NCBI GenBank assembly: GCA_958450325.1
Contig: OY288243.1
Coordinates: 67,564,606 to 67,628,605, forward strand
Length of the DNA: 64,000 nucleotides
Direction of reading: 5' to 3'
From: Agrostemma githago
Lineage: Eukaryota; Streptophyta; Magnoliopsida; Caryophyllales; Caryophyllaceae
This document shows positions 21,355 to 33,511 of the stretch, piece by piece; position 1 is the stretch's first letter, and each line of letters begins with the position of its first letter. Made by a program: the position numbers and the translations under genes. The notes beneath the pieces were generated by a model. It saw nothing but the letters and a program-made list of their open reading frames with translations. It ran no database searches and was not told the origin of the DNA.

Positions 21355-22960
21355 TGATAAGGCTAAAGTCGTATCACCTTAATCAAAATAATCCTAACGA
21401 ACAACTAACAGGTAGCTAGCAGTAAGTAAGGGTCGAATCCACAGAGAGACGGATGAAAATCGCTAATTATCTAATAATTGATTCTAAACTATTTAAATTC
21501 CGTTTTGTTTGAATTGTTATCTAAACTAATGCAATAATATAAACTAAGAGGTTCTAACAATATTAAAAGGATCTAGGATTTTTCGGTTCACTATGCCATT
21601 AAATTGGGTAAAGTTAATTAATCATTCAATCAATCAATCAAAGCTATTTAGGGCAAAGACACGGCCTCTCGGATCTTATGTCAACCTTAGGATAGATTCT
21701 GAGGGGCTCTCGCAACTTACCAGATTATCCTACCCACTTACTTGTAAGTCTACCCTTACCAGGCTTTCGATCTTAGGTTCGGGTTCCTAAACATTCAACT
21801 AGTTCAACGTCTCAAACTAATCGAACGACGATACAAAACAAGTAGTAAGGCAATAACTTATGAATGAGCAATCAAACAAATAATTAAACTAACATCCCCA
21901 ATTCAATTAACATAGATCCCCTTCAACCATAGATAAATAAATTAGCTACTCATAATAAACGATAAAGCAATAAAAGAATTAAGCATATTAAAGAACAATA
22001 TGAAAATAAGAGAATAAGAAAAGATACCAATTACGTAGAACTGAAAGATTAACGATCTAAAAGTATGGCTACAAACTTGAAGAATTCTAATGCTAATAAA
22101 AAAGTCTAAACTAAACTAATGAATATGAAAGTGTCTTATTAAATCTAAACTAATGAATATGAAAGTGTAAACTAAAACTATTGAATGAGAAAGTGTCATA
22201 AATCTAACCCTAAGGAGGGTATATATACTAATAATGATAAGGAGTGTCATTTCTCATACTTTACTAAAACTAATTAGGAAAGAATATCCCGTAAAATAGG
22301 AGTTATGGTAAGTGAAGGAGTCCAAGAATAGAAATCCCGAGAAACAGCCTCAAACCGATCGGTTTGGGCCTGAATCGACCGGTTCAAGGTCGTCCCGACC
22401 GGTTTGGGTTCGTCCCGACCGGTTCGGGTTTCTCTGCACTGCGCGACGAATTTGAAATGCTTGCTGTTTCTTCGTTACTTATCAGATTTGGACGTCGGAT
22501 TTGGACGTGTGATATACCGTTGGAAAGATAAGAGAAATAGCTTTCCAATTCCATAACAATCAGCTCAATCAGAGTTGTAGAACTCAAGATATGCACGTTT
22601 GAAGTTGACCCTTGTTTTTGCGATTGTTCTTTCTTCTCGATTTGCATTTGTTTGAGCTTTCCAACTTATTTCTTTGTCGTTTCTTATTGTTTCTTCACTT
22701 CACGTCCTTCCTCAAGTATTCACTTAGTATCTTCTAACTTTTATCACTTCTTTCTTGTAGATTTCATGGCTCGACTCTCGTCATTACCCAAAATATAGCT
22801 CAATCGCCTTCATTTGTCTCGTTTCCTACAAAACGTAAACAAAATACCCGGCATAACAAAGAAGAATAAAAAGCTAGAAAAACGACTCCTAGAACACATA
22901 AAACGAACCAAAATAAAGGAAAAGTTGGGGTTAAATATATATACAAGATGAGTTCATCAA
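21355..22960 (-). repeat. E4 5' LTR (1606 bp)
   Basis: Plus-strand reading TGATAAGGC...GAGTTCATCA with TGAT/ATCA inverted ends. The minus-strand TATA is at 22220-22227. A palindrome cluster lies at 22353-22430, upstream of the TATA box in the sense of transcription. Confidence 0.85.
22353..22430. repeat. E4 LTR cluster of ACCGGT-type palindromes
   Basis: Four spaced copies built on CGATCGGTTTGGG, CGACCGGTTC, CGACCGGTTTGGG and CGACCGGTTCGGG with GTCCC between. CpG-rich against an AT-rich background. Confidence 0.8.
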
Positions 22961-23433
22961 TATGTATTTATATAATATTAAAATTCGGATCTTAACACGT
23001 TTGACTACGACGATCATCCAAAGTCCGTTTAATCCCTTTACGAGTCACGACGGAGGTGGCACCCTTTCGAGGAGCGCCGCCCCAATGTACTCAAGGGCAT
23101 AACGTGATCGTGATTGCTCATAGTTGAACGCGTAAGACTCCATTTCTAAGATTAGTACGAGATCCGTTGAGGCGAAAACCGACATCACATAATCCTTTAG
23201 GATTAGTATCGATGTCGTGACGCGGAGGACTATAATTTCGTCATTAATCAAACTTTTCAATCACATAATAGCATATTTCATAAAATCCCGATAACGGTCT
23301 CATAATCGTATAACACACGTTTATGACATCGAGAACCGAGTTGAATTTAAATAATGCAATATTTTTATTTAACTCGATCAATTATCGAATTCAAACAAAT
23401 AAAAATGAAACGAGCCATGCCTCGTACAGGGGG

Positions 23434-23548
23434 CACTCGATCGAGTGTCATGGGCCACTCGATCGAGTTGGACCCCAAAAACTGGGCAGTAGCTACTTCA
23501 AGGACGCACTCGACCGAGTCCATTCCCTGACTCGATCGAGTGGGTCCT
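23434..23548. repeat. Palindrome cluster in LTR remnant A
   Basis: Four copies of the near-perfect 12-bp palindrome ACTCGATCGAGT (one as ACTCGACCGAGT), spaced 20-60 bp. The E3 LTRs have an unrelated cluster at this position between otherwise conserved flanks. Confidence 0.85.
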
Positions 23549-25084
23549 GTAGCCTAGAAATTCGAGAGCTTAAATGCAACATTTGTGCCTCGTCATTTTT
23601 TTTACGACTTTTAGTCGACACATGTAAAGTCAATCACGTGATTATATTTTTCAAAACTCATGCATATCATATCACTTAAAACGACTTTGATCGACGGTCT
23701 CGCACTATTAATCTTGTGTCGACGACTCTTTAGTCGTATCCGACACATGATTAATTTAGACTCTATTCCTCGATGTGATAAGTTGGGACAAGACATCGAG
23801 ATTCGGGATCGGGCTAGCACCACGTCTAGGTTCCATATCTCCGTCCTCCGTTTAATACACAATATAATGTGTATTTAATCGAAGTTCGTCCGTTTGCACA
23901 ACTTACGGTCTAGTTTATATTTATTATATACGGGTCCGTTTCTAGTTAACGTTTACCATTTCCTATTCGATTATTCTATTTTATTGCTCGTTGTATTGTA
24001 AATTCCGGGTTGTATTCCGCCCGTGTAATTTGTAATTTATTTACGAGTTTTCTATTTTCGATGTTTGGCATTTATTGCCTTAAATGAACATCACATGCTA
24101 AATCACTTTGACGTGAATCAAGATGCATTAAAATGACGTAGTTAACCAATAATTCGCATGCTTAGCTAAAAATGCTGTTTGCATATCATTTAGTCGTTTT
24201 ACTAGCGCGCGTACACGAACACGAACGATGTCTTAGTAGAGGCCGCCATTGTGCGGGCGGGGTTGGGTGTCCTTTGTGGGCTTCCCAACACATACCCTCA
24301 CCCCTTACTCAGAACCTCGGTTTCCGGATGCCCGAAACCGTTGGCACACGAGAGTCATTCTTTACACGATACCGGTGTAGATGGTATCGGTATCGCAATG
24401 CAAAGGGCCGGGCCCCATAAACTCTGAAATCGAAGTGGGCCGTACTTTGTGTATAGCCCATGACGACATAGAGTGGGCTCGAATGGTTCCGAATTACCAT
24501 AAATTCGGTGGCGACACCAACTTTGACTTAAATTTCGAACCCGAGAACAATCTCACCACGATATTCATTCGCCTACCCAAACCCGCGCGTGGCCGCGTCG
24601 GGGTGGACCTACGTCATGTCCACAACAATCATCCTATCTGAGCGCGACCACGCATTTGCACAAGTCACACTCTTCGAGTGGCCAAGAAATAACAATAAAT
24701 TTTCTTCAATAAAGGACGAGCAATCCCCTCTTGTCTAACCACATCGTATCACATGATCCACGCGTGCCCAATAACCATCCATAGCCTTCTTTCACAGCTA
24801 ACGAGGAATAGTATCAAAGCATATACACATCGCATGTACAGAATAGTCAAAGACTCAGGTTTAAAGACCGTACAAGTTCATAACTTGTAAAGAACTTTAC
24901 TGACACTAAGCGAAATCTTAGTAAAATCCTTATCGACGGGTCTGTCTAATGCATGTTCTTAACATACACCCGTGTGCCTGGTTTAGTATCTCAATACCTA
25001 TGACTCAAGGAACTTAGTCATCAACCAACTCACACACCAGTCACTTAAGGGTATTCAAATGTCCCAACACAATACCCTGACTAG

Positions 25085-26950
25085 AGACAAAATAATTACA
25101 TCATCCAAATAGAGTTCCAAGACTAAGTCACATACTTAGTGATCTATTTCATCAATGTAAATTATATAGGGACAAAACTCGGTTACATTAACCAAATGAC
25201 AATATGTCATACATATATCAATTATCGAAATAACTCCCACTAAATCAAACACCTCGAAAAGTACTATGACCACTCGCCCATGCGTCTTATACCAATCATA
25301 ACAATATGATCTTTACGTAGAGAAGGTTTCGGGACATACAATATTTGTATCGGTTATTTACAAGCATATGATCAATCTACCTTCTCTCAATTAGGGCAAA
25401 CTGTTAGTTTCATAAGCAACAAATTGCTTCATAAACTTTAAAGTTGAGTGTGTGCCTGATTCATAATCAAACGCCTATTTGCTTCAGAAGCAATACAACA
25501 CTAACTTTAGTTATAATACTAGTCACAAAGTTATCATTTGGAACCGTTCCAACACACAACTTCTCATCCAAAACAAAATATACTGAGATTACAATCTCAT
25601 ATCATCTTTGTCTATTTGGAATATGAATCGTTGTAACTTGTTTACAACAATTTGCTTATCATATCATGCGCATCTCTTAAATAATTCCCCTTTTTGCTTC
25701 TCAAGCGCAAAGGAACAATTCTTAGATATCATTCTAGTGACACTCACCAGATTAGTATCTACTCGTCACACGAGCACACAATAAACACATTTCTTTCAAA
25801 GTCCGGCTCACACACTAAAGCAATCAAATGTCGTTTAGTTAGAGAAGTATGTCACTTACATACCAAATCATAACGACAAATGCACTCCCACTAGCCTCTT
25901 GTACACACTTTGTCTCTCTTCGTCTCAAAGGAAAACAAACCTATTTGAATTACCACATTGAAAACGAAGATACTTGCTCCATGCTCCAATCAAATCGAAA
26001 TACTCACATTTGCCTAACAATTTTAATAATATGAAATTCATACGATCGCACACACATCATATTGCATCCCTTTCAAGAAATGTATTTCACACAAATATGT
26101 CCAAAACTCATCAAACGAGTTATGACAATCAAAATGTTAAATTGTTCCTAATAGACTTAACCATAATGTTGTAAAAAGGGTTTTTCATAGTCATTACTAT
26201 GAGATCAATCCTTAACTACCAAGCTTCATAGATACTCTTATATCAATCTACATCGTCTTTATATTGAAGACTATTCTTCACTATAAGACTCATTTAACCA
26301 AAGTCTATACTTGATAGTTATGGTGTATAGAATCTACTCCCTCCGAGTTCCTATTTTGTCCCAAAATCTTTGGGTGTGGAAAATAAGGAAGGGGAAACGA
26401 GTGGTTAAAAAAAGGAGGAAGAGAGAGAAATGCAAGAGTGATTGTGAACCACACATTGATGGCCTAAAAAGGAAAGTGAGACAAAAATCAAACTCACCTT
26501 AAAAAGGAAAGTGGGACTATAATAGGAACTCGGAGGGAGTATTAGATTTTATGTGACTTTTGGAATCTCTACCCATTATTGTTTCATCATAGGTCAAACC
26601 TATGTAGGGTAATATTTTAAAGCTAAGATGATCATGACTTTTCATGGATGCATCAATATCCTCTTCAACAGTTGTAAAGAATTCATGTTAATCTTGAACA
26701 TTTCAAGGTCGATTCTACTCTCACTGTTTTTATTAGAAATCACATATTTTTAAAAGAACCATACCACTCCATGCAACGAAACAATTTTGTTCTTTGGATG
26801 GTTTGTAGAATTAACATAATATACCCCTAATAGAACACATGTCATAATTGAGTCTCAGTTTTAGAAAACGATTTTCTCAAAACTTTAAGACTTGATAATT
26901 AAGAAAAGACTATTTTAGAACATTTCAATCCATATCTCATATGGTGTCTA
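25085..26950 (-). pseudogene. copia-1 pol remnants (RT and integrase fragments)
   Basis: On the minus strand LYLDDVIIL (about 25085-25110) corresponds to the LYVDDILLI core of copia RT. FYKPSKEQNCFVAWSGMVLL matches the F-Y-N-P-x-x-x-K-x-F-V-A-R-x-G-x-F-L block that follows the copia integrase core, and TPYEIW matches the TPYEIW-x-G-x-K-P motif just before it. Frames change between the fragments. No intact ORF above about 60 codons is present. Assignment to copia is firm for the integrase pieces, weaker for the RT piece. Confidence 0.65.
26337..26539. mobile_element. Stowaway-like MITE (203 bp)
   Basis: Terminal inverted repeats CTCCCTCCGAGTTCC and GGAACTCGGAGGGAG, flanked by TA on both sides (26335-26336 and 26540-26541), the hallmarks of Tc1/mariner-derived Stowaway elements. 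The interior is non-coding. It sits inside the decayed copia-1 pol. Confidence 0.93.
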
Positions 26951-28433
26951 TTCTCCGACTTACATGGACAATCTCATCAACATTGTACAAAGACTGTTAT
27001 AGTTCATAACTTTCTAAAGCGTTAATAAAATCTGCATATGACTCATCATAGACCAAATCATATCAAATATGGTTCGATGTAGTTTGAAACATTTTTCACT
27101 ACTTCTAAGATGATCACAATCTTTTAGTTCAATTCCTCCCTGTTTCAATCATATCGAACAACTCGTACCAACTTATCAAGTTGATCTTGTACCTTGAACA
27201 ATTAAAAACATTCGGTTTCAAATTTCAACAAATGAACAAAACCATACGCGTTACCCATTTTTGCAACATCACTAGTTAAAGTTACACGTATCTGTATATG
27301 TGTGATCCAACAAGTCTAAGTACCCTCCAACTACAAATAATAGGAGACACTTCTAATGTCATTTATCCATATAAACAAAATCCATCTACCTCAATTGATC
27401 CTTATCAATAAGATTTATAATTTCAGTATAATGAAATTTATAATTTCAGTATAATGAAACTTATTCTTATGTTTCTTGTCTCACGGATTAACGACAATGC
27501 CATAATAGGTAAAACTCTTGTCGAGGGACTTGAACCTTTTGTTATGTTAAAAATAAAAGCATTCACTACTAGGAATGTAGGGCTCAACAATCATGTTAGC
27601 CTTATTGTACCTTATATTCTTGCAAGGTATAGAGCAACAATTGTTCTACTTTTATTTAAACTTTTCATGCCCATACATGAAACAGAATCAATGTCCTTGC
27701 TTATGACTAGTACAAGAATAACAATTATTCAATCCCAGTATTAAGCTTTAAAATAAAATCAAGTGACTTCCTTTTATGAACTGAAACAACAACGTTTGTC
27801 CATTTCAATCATAAAACGCTCACTTAATTCATTATTCCACTATCTTTGAGCCATCACATCTACAATGTAATAATCGCATTTGGTATCTTTATACCAAATC
27901 CGTAGAATGAAAGTAACAATTACTCTAGTAACATATACACCTGATGTCATACTTCAATTGATTTGCAGATTTTCTAGACACTTCTGATCTAGAAAGTTAT
28001 CTACCAATGTCATATATTTGTCATTACGTTAATGACTGAATCATTACACAAATGATAAATAATTTTGCACCTAATCTAAACTTGGGAACAAGTTAGGGTA
28101 TGACAACAATTGTCCTTCCCTTACTTTAACCAATGTCTTAGATTCATTAATCATTATCTCAAGCTAAGCAACTTTCGTAATGAACTCATAGAACATTAGT
28201 ATTATTTGCCTTCTTGATACAATTTTCAATCATCTTTTAACATCTCATGCTAAAAGGTGGGAAACCTTATTAAGTCACATGTTTATTCATAATAAAGTGA
28301 CCTAAACTTAGGACTAATTGAAACGATTTCAATTCACAATTCTTTAGAAAGAAGCATCCAAATATCCTGATTATCAAGATAATCACTCATCATATGACAC
28401 GGATTAATTGGATCATCTTTAATATTTTCTCAC
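26951..28433. other. copia-1 internal sequence, no readable domain
   Basis: AT-rich, degenerate, upstream (on the minus strand) of the integrase pieces, where protease and gag would be. Nothing further can be supported. Confidence 0.5.
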
Positions 28434-28543
28434 TGATGCGTGGCTTTATCGTTGACCCCGACACCAATAAACCAACCTACCTAAACTTAAGTAGTAAGGG
28501 CAAGCTAAGTCGGATCGGTCCACAAGACACGGTATAGTGAGTT

Positions 28544-31500
28544 TGTAATCCCCTAGAAATTCTATCGCAATACAGTGGCGGAAACACTGTAGAAGTAGGA
28601 TTATAACACACTGTAACTATGTCTTGATTAAATAAAAACGGTAAGTCAATACATAAGCCATAAAATAAAAAATGGCTACAAAATAAAAATATAATAAAAT
28701 CCATAAAATGGGTTTTAACAATCCATAATACAGTGATCTTATTAAAACAAGCAGGATCCACAACTGCTCGCTAGCCCACCTGAAGGGAAACACATATACC
28801 TGCCATGTTAACAAAAACATAACAGCCACAATCAGTGGGGAGCAACGTCAACGTTCTCCCAGCCGTATAACAGGATTTTAAAACTATAATTACTATTATA
28901 GAAATATAGTAAAAACGGAAAATAGTAAAAAGTATAATAAAAATAAGCTTTCAGTGAAGAATTTCACGTATCGAAATAATATAATAAAAAATGAGTTTTC
29001 CGGAGAAAACAGAAAACATTTGCCAACCTGCGAACCAAATTATACCGATAATTATAAAATATTCGAAATGGTGTTATGGATAGGATTAGTGTAGACGGCT
29101 AGACTTTCACTAGGAGAATACTAAAACTAGCTTCGAGATCTTAGTTCAAACAAATCAAACCTCGATCTCTAACTAGGCTACTCAACCATAATAGGACGGC
29201 GACTTATAAATGCGTGGCCCTAGTTTAAGATGATATGTACACCCCTCCCGAGCACCATAAATACTCAGTTCAACCCGACGGCGTCTTACACTGCGAGGCA
29301 CGAGTCTAAGAAAATATACACACACTCCCGAACACCATATATGCTCGGTTTAACAACCAGCGTGCCCCATAAAGACACACCAGCCTTATAGTTGATGGCA
29401 AAAACGTAAACCCCAGAATATATTACTCCAACCCCACACTTGTCCTTATTCCATAACTCCAAAACAAAGACATTATCGATATTGAAAAGATATAATCATT
29501 AAAATAATAAGAGAACAAAAGGAGTAACCATTATATTCTAAAAGAGGAAACTTTCAATTTTAGGAAACTTCTATTTTTAGAAACTTTACTAAAAATAGCA
29601 TCATATCAAAATATCGAAAATATTAGTTTATACTAATACAACATTTTTAGTAAACAATATAGATTTATAAAACTAATACTTTCGGCCGTAACGATATTAA
29701 TTGTCAAAGTGAGAGCATTTAGGTTTGTGAAATTATTAAAATATCTTCCAAGTGTTTATAAAATGATAAAAAATGTCTTAAACATTTTAATACTACTAAT
29801 CAGGGTGTTTTCAAAGTTTATAAAATTAAAATTCCCTAATTATTAATAGTTTCGACAAAACGAACATAAATAGGATTTTACGGCAAATGCCAAATTAAAT
29901 ACTTTAACGTCTTTTATTTAATTAAACCAATGAACATATTTAGAGTATGTTAAGGGATGATTTAATTCTTAAAGTTTCATATTTAAATATTTTCAAAATT
30001 GGTGGAAAAATAATTCTTTTAGGTAAGACGAAGCATTTTAACGACAAATCGTAATTTTGTCCAAAAACCATTACTGTTAATTAAAGACTTTAATAAATAG
30101 TACAAAAATTACGTAAAATAGCAAAAATATATTTTTGGACATTCTGTCCAGAAAAGAAAATTTTCCAGAATTCTTAAATTCGGTTTTTAAAGGGGTTTTC
30201 TCGTTAATCGTCTAATCTCGACAATAACGATTAATAAAAATAGTAATTACAAAACGATTTAAGTATTAATATCCAAAAATTATTATTAAACTTAAAAATC
30301 ATGATTTTCCAAAAAATACTATTTTTTCAGATTTCCAAAAACTCCAGATTTAATAAATCCCGTTAAAACCGTCTTTAAAACCCGTTTTCACAATTAACGA
30401 TTTCATTAATAAAGCTTATCGTTCCTAACATTTTATTAAAGCACTAAAAATCATAAAATTACATTTTATTACGAAATCATCATAATCATATTTTTTTCCA
30501 GATTTAAACCAAAGACCAGAAATCGAGAATTTAAACGACAAACACGGTTTTAACGATAAACGATGATTTAAAGTGATTAATTAATTCATCCTCTTAACAA
30601 TTCCGAAAGATTATGAAAAAATTCAGAAAATTCTATTTAATCAGAAAGTTTCACCACGTCAAAAATCAGATTAAAATAAAATGTTTAGGTACTAGAACTA
30701 AAAATCGGTTTTTAATCATTTTTGTCCGTAAATGGTAATAATTCAATAATCGATAACTAAAATATCAGAAAAATACCAAATTATTAAAAATCATCAAAAA
30801 TCTCATTTTTACAGAATAAAATCATATATTACAAGTTTAGGCCGAATATTACGATTTTACAAATTAATATGACGATTTAATCGTTAATCTCGTAAAAGCG
30901 ATAAAAATATCGAAACATGCAAATTTTCAACTTTTAAAAATTTTCCAGATTATATGACATACATATATTGTCAAAATAAAATTATAATTATATACATGCA
31001 ATTACACAAATAAAATCATGCAATACCGAGTAACATCGACGTTACCTTCAATCCAAATCCGAGCTACGATATATTCGTCTGCTTCGGGATCAACCAAGAA
31101 TCCTAATTCACATGACATACATGGTACAAAAATACCATGAGAAAACTAAAAGAATCAAGGTAAATAACGATCGGAAATAACATCGATTATTACCTTAACG
31201 AAGGGAAAAGAAAATCGATAATTTAGAAGATGAAAATACGACGATCAAAGCTTGATTATGGATGAAAATGGCTGCTGAAAATGGGCAGGAACACCAGCCA
31301 AAAAGAGGGAGAAAGAAGAGGTTTTTGTTAAAATAAAATTGATGTAAAAATGAATAAGAAAAATATGAAAGGATGGTGGATGAATGAAGCATTAAAATTG
31401 ATTAAAAAAAAATGTGAATGTAGTCTTAAAATTTCAGCCAAAATGAATGTGATGGTAGCATGAAAAGTTTGTAATTTAAGCATGTAAATCAATTAAAGAG

Positions 31501-32059
31501 AAAAATATCTTTTTACTTAAAGTTTAAACATAAAGTGTTATGTAAATAAAAGTGTAATCAAATGTTTTACTACATGGTGTCACGGTCCAAAAAGGTCTCT
31601 TTTTAGTTGTAGGTTGATAAAAATAAGAATCATAAAATTAATAAAAGCATTTCAAAGCAATTCGAGTAAACCGCGCGTTCGAAAATAATTATTTACGAAA
31701 CTTCGTAATAAAATCATTAAAGGCTAAATTTTCGTAAATAAAATATTTCTTAGCTGAAAATATTATATAAATATATCTAGACATTTGTAGGAAAAGGAAT
31801 AGCTTAAATCAGAGTTTAAAAACATTAATTCGTAGAGAAGTTAAAATTCCTCGCAGAAAGATAATTAGTTTACGAAGAAAATCAAATAAATAGATTTAAA
31901 AGAATTAAAATCTTTAAAATTAAAATAAAAATCATCAAACTCAAAAATTAAAATAGAGCTTAGTAAAATGATGAAATATGAGGCCGAAAAAATGACAGAG
32001 TTAAGACGGAGTCCTAACGGAAAGAATAAAAACGCTTAGGAAAAATAGCGGGTGTTACA
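28544..32059 (-). mobile_element. E7: large solo LTR (3.5 kb) nested in E6
   Basis: Reads TGTAATCCCC...GGGTGTTACA with TGTAA/TTACA inverted ends and the target duplication GAGTT (28539-28543 and 32060-32064). The minus-strand start TGTAACACCC is the usual LTR start of Tekay/Del chromoviruses, from memory. AT-rich throughout. The small ORFs inside show no domain. No PBS, polypurine tract or coding region, hence a solo LTR. Confidence 0.82.
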
Positions 32060-33032
32060 GAGTTTAGACTAAAACTTACTTAGACTCAAGACAACTCGCA
32101 AGGAAACAGGGAGAAGAATTGATGATGATTGATTATACTAAGGCTAGTACTAAATGAACAAGAACAACCTAAAACAATGATAATAACTAAAATTATGATG
32201 ATGAAAATGGAGAAATCAATAAGAGAAAGAGTAGGGTTAAGTCGGGTTCATAGGTGTTTAAGGCTAGGAGGAAGTCGAGGGTAAAGGTTTCACCTAGTCA
32301 CTAAGGTAAGGCCGCGCTCTCGCGTCAAAGACAAACCCGAAAACTCAAGTGTGATATTACCCAAAACAAGAGAACCCAACCACAAATTATGCATACCATG
32401 AGAAAGAAGAAACTAGCAAGAAATAGCATGGCCGCTACTATTCTAACAATCATTTCAACAAACACAAAGCATGCTTAACATGTGACAAGTGACAAAGATT
32501 CAACCTTTACCACAAACAATCCCTAATTACCCATAAACAACACCTAATCTCCCTACTAACTCCACAATAAGTCTACTCACACATGACTTAGATGAGACTA
32601 ACATTCACTAAGAAAACTAACATAATAACCAACATGTTCATAATGGAAGATTAATAAGGAGAAAACAATAATCTAAGAACAAAGATTGAAACTTTAAATG
32701 AAAAACAAGGATTAAAATAGAAGAGATTAAAGAAATTATACCAACACAAGTATGGAATGAAAAGATCTAAACTTGCATAAATGATAACCCAAGATACATC
32801 CACCAATGTGTCAAAGTGATGAATTCTTCAAGAGTTTGCCAAATTACACAAGTAGACTAGAATTAAGCTAAAATTAAAGAAGGATTAAGGAGAAATTAAG
32901 GTAAGATTAAGCTAAAGTAGTGTGCCTCTCTCTAGGGTTTCGTGCCTTCTAAAATACAAGAGGATGGGTATATATAGTGTTCCACAAGTGAGAGAAAAGA
33001 AAAGAGGAAGCCCGTAAAATCTGGGTCCTTCA

Positions 33033-33211
33033 CGATCGAGAAGGAATGGTCTCGGTCGAGAAGGCCTACAATCTCGACCGAGAAGGAATGGTCTCGGTCG
33101 AGAAGGCCTACGATCCCGACCGAGTAGGCTCTTCTTCCCGACCGAGAAGGAATGGTCTCGGTTGAGAAGAACTACGATCCCGACCGAGAAGGAATGTTCT
33201 CGGTCGAGAAG
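33033..33211. repeat. E6 LTR cluster of CTCGGTCGAG / CTCGACCGAG repeats
   Basis: Eight or so copies of TCTCGGTCGAGAAGG or its complement-like form CGACCGAGAAGGAATG, with AAGGAATG starting about every 43 or 63 bp. It lies about 60 bp beyond the TATA box on the minus strand, that is upstream of the presumed start site. Confidence 0.85.
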
Positions 33212-33511
33212 GCTTCGCAGTGGCCTCTAATCTTTGGCATACTTCGTCTCGGCCATGATGAGCTTCCCGGTCATGATGGGTGACTTCTTCTTGCTTTTCC
33301 TTGGTTCCGTGAATACTCCGTGACTCAGAATCAGTCCATACGACGTAGAAATGGCCTAAAAGACCCGTGATCTCGCCATACGAACCTAGAAACACATAAT
33401 ATCACTAGAGAAGACATTAGTATCACAAAAACCGCTTCTAGGAGCGATTAAACTAAGGAAAACCAAGTAAAGCAAGAAGGAAAGACGATAAAAACTAGGA
33501 ATATCACTCAC

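Larger units (their letters stand above)
18220..22960 (-). mobile_element. E4: gag-only (TR-GAG-like) LTR retroelement, 3' LTR almost deleted
   Basis: Minus-strand element inserted in remnant A. Right end: LTR 21355-22960 and PBS. Left end: only about 11 bp (TAACTTCATCA, compare GAGTTCATCA at the right end) remain of the other LTR. The pentamer ATATG occurs on both sides (18215-18219 and 22961-22965), consistent with a target duplication in an AT-rich site. Internal coding is a Gag-like protein only; no protease, RT or integrase motif is present on either strand. The layout resembles the non-autonomous TR-GAG class. Confidence 0.75.
28434..33506 (-). mobile_element. E6: solo LTR (about 1.55 kb without its insert) in copia-1
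   Basis: Starts TGATGCGTGG and ends GGAATATCA, flanked by the 5-bp duplication CTCAC (28429-28433 and 33507-33511). It is interrupted by E7 at 28544. Inverted ends TGAT/ATCA, a TATATA box on the minus strand at 32969-32974 with a palindrome cluster beyond it, and overall layout resemble the E4 LTR, so it is probably an Athila-like family. Only one LTR and no internal region: a product of LTR-LTR recombination. Confidence 0.82.

Noticed and set aside
31576..32059. A 484-bp LTR reading TGTCACGG...TGTTACA
   Set aside because: No target duplication at its ends; the boundaries 28544-32059 have a matching GAGTT duplication and inverted ends.
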